Shown one piece after another: positions 9,774 to 12,415 of a stretch of DNA of 12,415 nucleotides (its first letter is position 1; every line of letters starts with the position of its first letter). The stretch is from Amylibacter sp. (GTDB lineage Bacteria > Pseudomonadota > Alphaproteobacteria > Rhodobacterales > Rhodobacteraceae), in assembly GCA_030625465.1 (NCBI GenBank), contig DAOUQS010000033.1, forward strand, positions 1 to 12,415. The letters run 5' to 3'. The notes under the pieces are model-generated. The model had not been told where the DNA came from. It did not search any database and worked only from the letters and a program-made list of their open reading frames with translations. Both the position numbers and the translations under genes were made by a program.

Positions 9774-10286
9774 TTAAGCAGCCTTCTCTTCGATCGTTTC
9801 CAATATGGAAGCGATGTTCGATGCAGGCGCACCAATTGATCCAGCGATGTTCGCAGCAGGTGCAGCGATACAGCCAACGATAGAAGCAATAAGCTCCTCA
9901 CGTGACGGCATAGCGGCAACGGCTTTAACACCGGCAACATCAAGCTCTGTCTCGCCCATAGCACCCCCAAGGATGACAAGTTTGTCATTATCCTTGGCAT
10001 ACGCTTGCGTGACTTTCGCCGCCGCAACCGGGTCCTCTGAACAAGCCAGAACAGTCATTCCATCCAGCAATCCCGCAATGCTTGCGCATGGCGTACCATC
10101 AAGAGCGATTTTGGCGAGCTTATTTTTGGCAACACGTACAGTACCACCTACTTCACGCATTTGCGCGCGGTAGTCCTGCATTTCCGCAACTGTAAGGCCT
10201 GCGTAGTGAGACACTACAACAACACCAGAGTCCGTGAAGATTTGGCCGAGTTCTTCGACCAGGGCTTCTTTTTGGGCTCTATCCAC
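9774..10286 (-). CDS. rplJ: 50S ribosomal protein L10
   Basis: L10 binds 23S rRNA next to L11 and holds the L12 dimers of the stalk. It also represses its own operon by binding the L10 leader of the mRNA. The 170-residue product starts [17 protein letters not shown], with the rRNA-binding domain through [16 protein letters not shown] (about 47–62). It ends in a long Ala-rich helix (about 125–168) where L12 dimers attach; helices of this length in alphaproteobacteria and thermophiles carry three dimers rather than two. The start codon is GTG (10286–10284), fixed by GGAG 8 nt upstream and by the conserved N terminus. It lies between the L10-leader region and rplL, and expression is probably governed by L10–L12 feedback. 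Confidence 0.96.
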   Translation of the reverse strand: MDRAQKEALVEELGQIFTDSGVVVVSHYAGLTVAEMQDYRAQMREVGGTVRVAKNKLAKIALDGTPCASIAGLLDGMTVLACSEDPVAAAKVTQAYAKDNDKLVILGGAMGETELDVAGVKAVAAMPSREELIASIVGCIAAPAANIAGSIGAPASNIASILETIEEKAA

Positions 10287-10296
10287 AGTTTTTCTC

Positions 10297-10470
10297 CAAA
10301 TTATAGAGGGCTTCCGCCCTCCGGCTCAGTTTTCACCAGCGCAACCGAAGCTTTGCTGGCATCTTAGGGTCCTATTTACGGGTCCCAACCAAAATCGCCC
10401 GAAGGCTATTATGTTCGTTCCCCATCTCAGGCAGGAATTAAGTCTTGCGACACCCACCGTCTTGGACAGT
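10297..10470 (-). promoter_or_regulatory. L10 leader: autoregulatory mRNA structure ahead of rplJ
   Basis: The stretch directly upstream of rplJ is where the L10(L12) complex binds mRNA in many bacteria. On the minus strand it has the kind of core seen in such leaders: GACGGTGGGTGTC, then TTAATTCCTGCCTGAGATG (core about 10411–10470). Next come GCC-TTCG-GGC, a hairpin with CCAGC/GCTGG arms (10336–10359), and a perfect GAGGGC-GGAA-GCCCTC hairpin (10306–10321) just before the GGAG ribosome binding site. That last stem could influence access to the binding site. The family call rests on position and motif recall; no covariance search was possible. Confidence 0.7.
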
Positions 10471-10496
10471 AGAAAAGGCAGCGAACCGCCTTTCCT
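10471..10496 (-). terminator. Hairpin with TTCG loop after rplA; possible weak terminator or attenuator
   Basis: On the minus strand AGGAAAGGCGG pairs with CTGCCTTTTCT around a TTCG tetraloop, an 11-bp stem with two wobbles. Its 3' arm carries TTTT, but no further T-run follows, so termination would be partial at best. It stands between rplA and the L10 leader, the natural place to set rplKA apart from rplJL. Confidence 0.4.
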
Positions 10497-10500
10497 TATC

Positions 10501-10524
10501 AACCGCAGCCCGAAAGCTACGGTT
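10501..10524 (-). repeat. 9-bp hairpin just past the rplA stop codon
   Basis: On the minus strand AACCGTAGC pairs with GCTGCGGTT (one wobble) around TTTCGG, 6 nt after the rplA stop codon. It sits next to the 10471–10496 hairpin. It may protect the 3' end of the rplKA message or form the upper part of the L10 leader. Confidence 0.4.
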
Positions 10525-10530
10525 AAATTC

Positions 10531-11229
10531 TTAGCTGGCTAATGCAGCTTCCACATTCAAGGTCACGCCCGGGCCCATTGTAGAGCTTACAGCGATCTTT
10601 TTCATGTATGTGCCTTTGGCACCTTCAGGTTTGGCTTTTTGCACCGCAGCGACAAAGGCTTTGATGTTTTCAACCAGTTTGGCTTCATCAAATGATGCTT
10701 TGCCAATACCCGCATGTACAACACCGGCTTTTTCAACTTTGAACTGCACTTCGCCGCCTTTAGCCGCTTCAACAGCTGCTTTAACGTCCATAGTAACAGT
10801 GCCAACCTTAGGGTTTGGCATCAGGTTGCGTGGGCCCAAAACTTTACCCAGACGACCAACAACAGGCATCATGTCAGGGGTAGCAATACAACGATCAAAG
10901 TCGATTGTGCCGCCCTGTACGATTTCCATCAGGTCTTCTGCGCCAACGATGTCGGCACCAGCCGCTTTGGCTTCGTCCGCTTTCGCGTCACGTGCAAACA
11001 CAGCAACACGCATGGTTTTACCTGTGCCGTTTGGCAAGGCAATAACACCGCGTACCATTTGGTCAGCGTGGCGCGGGTCAACACCCAACACAACCGCAAT
11101 GTCGATGCTTTCATCGAACTTGGCTTTTGCGCTGGCTTTGATCAGGCTTACAGCTTCTTCAATAGTGACCTCTGACTTGCCAGCAAATGCTTCGCGTGCA
11201 GCGGTTGTTCTTTTACCGTATTTAGCCAT
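10531..11229 (-). CDS. rplA: 50S ribosomal protein L1
   Basis: L1 forms the mobile stalk by the ribosomal E site and helps release deacylated tRNA. It is also the translational repressor of its own L11-L1 message. The 232-residue product matches the family length. It shows [20 protein letters not shown] (59–78), the L1 signature running from [19 protein letters not shown] (117–135) into [11 protein letters not shown] (136–146), and the C-terminal [12 protein letters not shown]. The ATG at 11229 shares one base with the rplK stop (TAATG), and GAGGTG 5 nt upstream lies inside the last rplK codons. Translation is therefore very likely coupled to rplK. The rRNA-like target in front of rplK would let L1 shut down both genes. 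Confidence 0.97.
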   Translation of the reverse strand: MAKYGKRTTAAREAFAGKSEVTIEEAVSLIKASAKAKFDESIDIAVVLGVDPRHADQMVRGVIALPNGTGKTMRVAVFARDAKADEAKAAGADIVGAEDLMEIVQGGTIDFDRCIATPDMMPVVGRLGKVLGPRNLMPNPKVGTVTMDVKAAVEAAKGGEVQFKVEKAGVVHAGIGKASFDEAKLVENIKAFVAAVQKAKPEGAKGTYMKKIAVSSTMGPGVTLNVEAALAS

Positions 11230-11654
11230 TACTTCACCTCAATGCCCATGGAACGTGCAGAACCCATGATGATCTTCATAGCTGCATCAATATCGTTCGC
11301 GTTCAGGTCTTTCATTTTTGCTTCAGCAATTTCTTTCACTTGCTTGGCAGTGACCGTACCGACAACTTCGCGGCCCGGAAGACTGGCACCAGACTCAAGC
11401 TTGGCAGCCTTGCGCAACATGTAAGACGCAGGTGGCGTCTTGATGTCCATGGTGAACGACTTATCAACGTAATAGGTGATAACTGTCGGGCAAGGTGCGC
11501 CCGGCTCTAGTTCCTGTGTCTTGGCGTTGAACGCCTTACAGAATTCCATGATGTTAATACCACGTTGGCCCAATGCTGGGCCCACGGGTGGGGATGGGTT
11601 GGCTTTACCTGCAGGAACCTGCAGTTTCATTGTGCCAGCGACTTTTTTAGCCAT
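11229..11654 (-). CDS. rplK: 50S ribosomal protein L11
   Basis: L11 binds the GTPase-associated region of 23S rRNA with L10. It is needed for factor-dependent GTP hydrolysis, RelA activation and thiostrepton binding. The product has 141 residues, the standard length. The N-terminal domain shows the proline-rich [19 protein letters not shown] (about 15–33) with the flexible-hinge prolines. The C-terminal RNA-binding domain ends in [15 protein letters not shown]. The ATG at 11654 follows a strong AGGAGG (11660–11665) with a 5-nt spacer. It is first in the L11-L1 pair, with nusG 105 nt upstream and rplA overlapping by one base. Confidence 0.97.
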   Translation of the reverse strand: MAKKVAGTMKLQVPAGKANPSPPVGPALGQRGINIMEFCKAFNAKTQELEPGAPCPTVITYYVDKSFTMDIKTPPASYMLRKAAKLESGASLPGREVVGTVTAKQVKEIAEAKMKDLNANDIDAAMKIIMGSARSMGIEVK

Positions 11655-11709
11655 TACGGCCTCCTACTTTGCTCCGATCCTTTGGCCGCGTGCCATTGGA
11701 TCAATTTGG

Positions 11710-11750
11710 TGTGGTCAGGTTTGGATCACGCGTGACCCTTACCTCCCACA
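11710..11750 (-). promoter_or_regulatory. Probable L1-binding site in the nusG–rplK spacer (23S rRNA mimic)
   Basis: On the minus strand TGTGG (11746–11750) pairs with CCACA (11710–11714). Inside are the strand GAGGTAA, a hairpin GGGTCA-CGCG-TGATCC (11723–11738), and the strand AAACCTGA. The 5' side reads GTGGGAGG, the same eight bases as the L1-binding strand of 23S rRNA, and as there it is closed by a CCAC-containing strand. The site lies 55 nt ahead of the rplK start, matching L1 autoregulation of L11-L1 known in E. coli. The fold was drawn by hand. Confidence 0.6.
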
Positions 11751-11759
11751 AACACCATG

Positions 11760-12293
11760 CTAGGTTTGTTTCGTAACCTGCATGAATTCCAGTTCGACGG
11801 GGGTTTCCCGTCCAAAAATCGATACGGTCACTTTCAGGCGTGAAGCTTCGAAATCCACATCCTCGACCATGCCAGAGAACCCTTCGAAAGGGCCGTCTGT
11901 GACGTTTACCTGTTCACCAATTTCGAACACGATTGTTGAGCGTGGGTTTTCTGCGCCCTCTTCAACCTGGTTCAGAATTGACCGCACTTCGGCATCGCGC
12001 ATCGGGCTTGGTTTACCGGGTTGCCCCAAAAAACCCATGACGCGGTTGGTGTTGGAAACAAGGTGGTAGCCTTTTTCCGTCATATCCATGCGGATCAGGA
12101 TGTAGCCCGGCATGAAGCGACGCTCGACAGTTACCTTCTTGCCTTTGCGCACCTCAATGACCTCTTCGGTCGGCACCAGAGCATCTTCAATCAGATCCTC
12201 CATACCTTCCTGAATCACAAGCTCTTTAAGCTGCTCGGCAACTTTTTTCTCATAAATCGAGAGAACACTTACCGAATACCACCGATTAGCCAT
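11760..12293 (-). CDS. nusG: Transcription termination/antitermination factor NusG
   Basis: NusG binds the RNA polymerase clamp through its N-terminal domain. Its KOW domain contacts Rho or ribosomal protein S10, tuning pausing, Rho termination and transcription–translation coupling. The 177-residue product begins RWYSVSVLSIYEKKVAEQL, with the NGN domain to about residue 110, including RRFMPGYILIRMDM and NRVMGFLG. The KOW domain (about 123–177) shows GEQVNVTDGPFEGFSGMVEDV and ends ELEFMQVTKQT. There is no inserted domain. The ATG at 12293 gives the family N terminus; AAGGTG about 9 nt upstream is a moderate ribosome binding site. It opens the part of the operon seen here, with a terminator rather than an adjoining gene immediately upstream. 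Confidence 0.97.
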   Translation of the reverse strand: MANRWYSVSVLSIYEKKVAEQLKELVIQEGMEDLIEDALVPTEEVIEVRKGKKVTVERRFMPGYILIRMDMTEKGYHLVSNTNRVMGFLGQPGKPSPMRDAEVRSILNQVEEGAENPRSTIVFEIGEQVNVTDGPFEGFSGMVEDVDFEASRLKVTVSIFGRETPVELEFMQVTKQT

Positions 12294-12315
12294 TTAATCC
12301 GACACCTTCACGTGC

Positions 12316-12331
12316 TGACAGTTGCCTGTCA
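12316..12331 (-). repeat. GNRA-loop hairpin in the nusG leader
   Basis: On the minus strand TGACAG-GCAA-CTGTCA is a perfect 6-bp stem with a GCAA tetraloop, 22 nt before the nusG start codon. It lies between the promoter-like pair and the ribosome binding site. Function unknown. Confidence 0.4.
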
Positions 12332-12339
12332 TAATTCCA

Positions 12340-12367
12340 TTTATATCAGATACTTAGCGCATCCGAA
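12340..12367 (-). promoter_or_regulatory. Possible promoter for nusG and the downstream genes
   Basis: On the minus strand TATAAA (12340–12345) is a good -10 box (5/6). It lies 16 nt after TTCGGA (12362–12367), which matches the -35 consensus in only three positions. The placement right after the terminator at 12374–12409 supports a fresh start here, but the -35 is weak. Confidence 0.38.
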
Positions 12368-12373
12368 CCCGAC

Positions 12374-12409
12374 AACAAAATAGCGCGCATACCGAATCGT
12401 TGCGCGCTA
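12374..12409 (-). terminator. Rho-independent terminator of the gene upstream of nusG
   Basis: TAGCGCGCA (12381–12389) and TGCGCGCTA (12401–12409) form a perfect 9-bp stem around an 11-nt loop. On the minus strand it is followed by TTTTGTTGT. It points toward nusG, so it ends a minus-strand gene beyond the right edge; secE is the usual neighbour, but no part of it is recognisable inside the window. Confidence 0.75.
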
Positions 12410-12415
12410 GTCTGT

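Noticed and set aside
10300..10305. Perfect TATAAT on the minus strand just before rplJ
   Set aside because: The best -35 at 18 nt is only CTGAGC, and a transcript starting from it would begin inside or next to the rplJ ribosome binding site. It more likely belongs to the leader RNA.

Overview
This window is a housekeeping locus: the nusG–rplK–rplA–rplJ–rplL–rpoB–rpoC block of an alphaproteobacterium, followed by the 5' part of rpsL. All genes lie on the minus strand, so transcription runs from the right end to the left end. The protein sequences look alphaproteobacterial and most like Rhodobacterales (for example the S12 segment IPGESHNLQ, an L10 with a long C-terminal helix, and β/β' of 1378 and 1431 residues). 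G+C is near one half by eye, low for many members of that order. The genus cannot be fixed from the window.

Right end to left end: an intrinsic terminator (12374–12409) closes an upstream gene outside the window (secE in most relatives). A weak promoter-like pair and a small GCAA-loop hairpin then lead into nusG (11760–12293). The 105-nt nusG–rplK spacer holds a structure resembling the L1-binding site of 23S rRNA, the expected autoregulatory target for rplK-rplA (11229–11654, 10531–11229, coupled by TAATG). The 244-nt rplA–rplJ spacer holds two tandem hairpins and then the L10-leader region. It is followed by rplJ (9774–10286, GTG start) and rplL (9315–9689). A 236-nt spacer with several hairpins and one competing long-range pairing precedes rpoB (4942–9078). 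rpoC (600–4895) follows 46 nt later and ends at a strong symmetric terminator (551–577). The last 550 bases hold a separate rpsL promoter (425–453), a CtrA-like palindromic site upstream of it, a structured leader, and the first 75 codons of rpsL (1–227, cut by the window edge).

The genes work together in making the transcription and translation machinery. NusG couples RNA polymerase to pausing, Rho and the ribosome. L11, L1, L10 and L12 build the ribosomal stalks that handle tRNA and GTPase factors. β and β' form the polymerase active centre. S12 sits in the decoding centre and opens the next (str) operon. The interesting content is regulatory RNA in the spacers, not any new gene. I found no mobile element, CRISPR array, tRNA or rRNA gene, or defence or accessory system, and no sign of a previously undescribed system.
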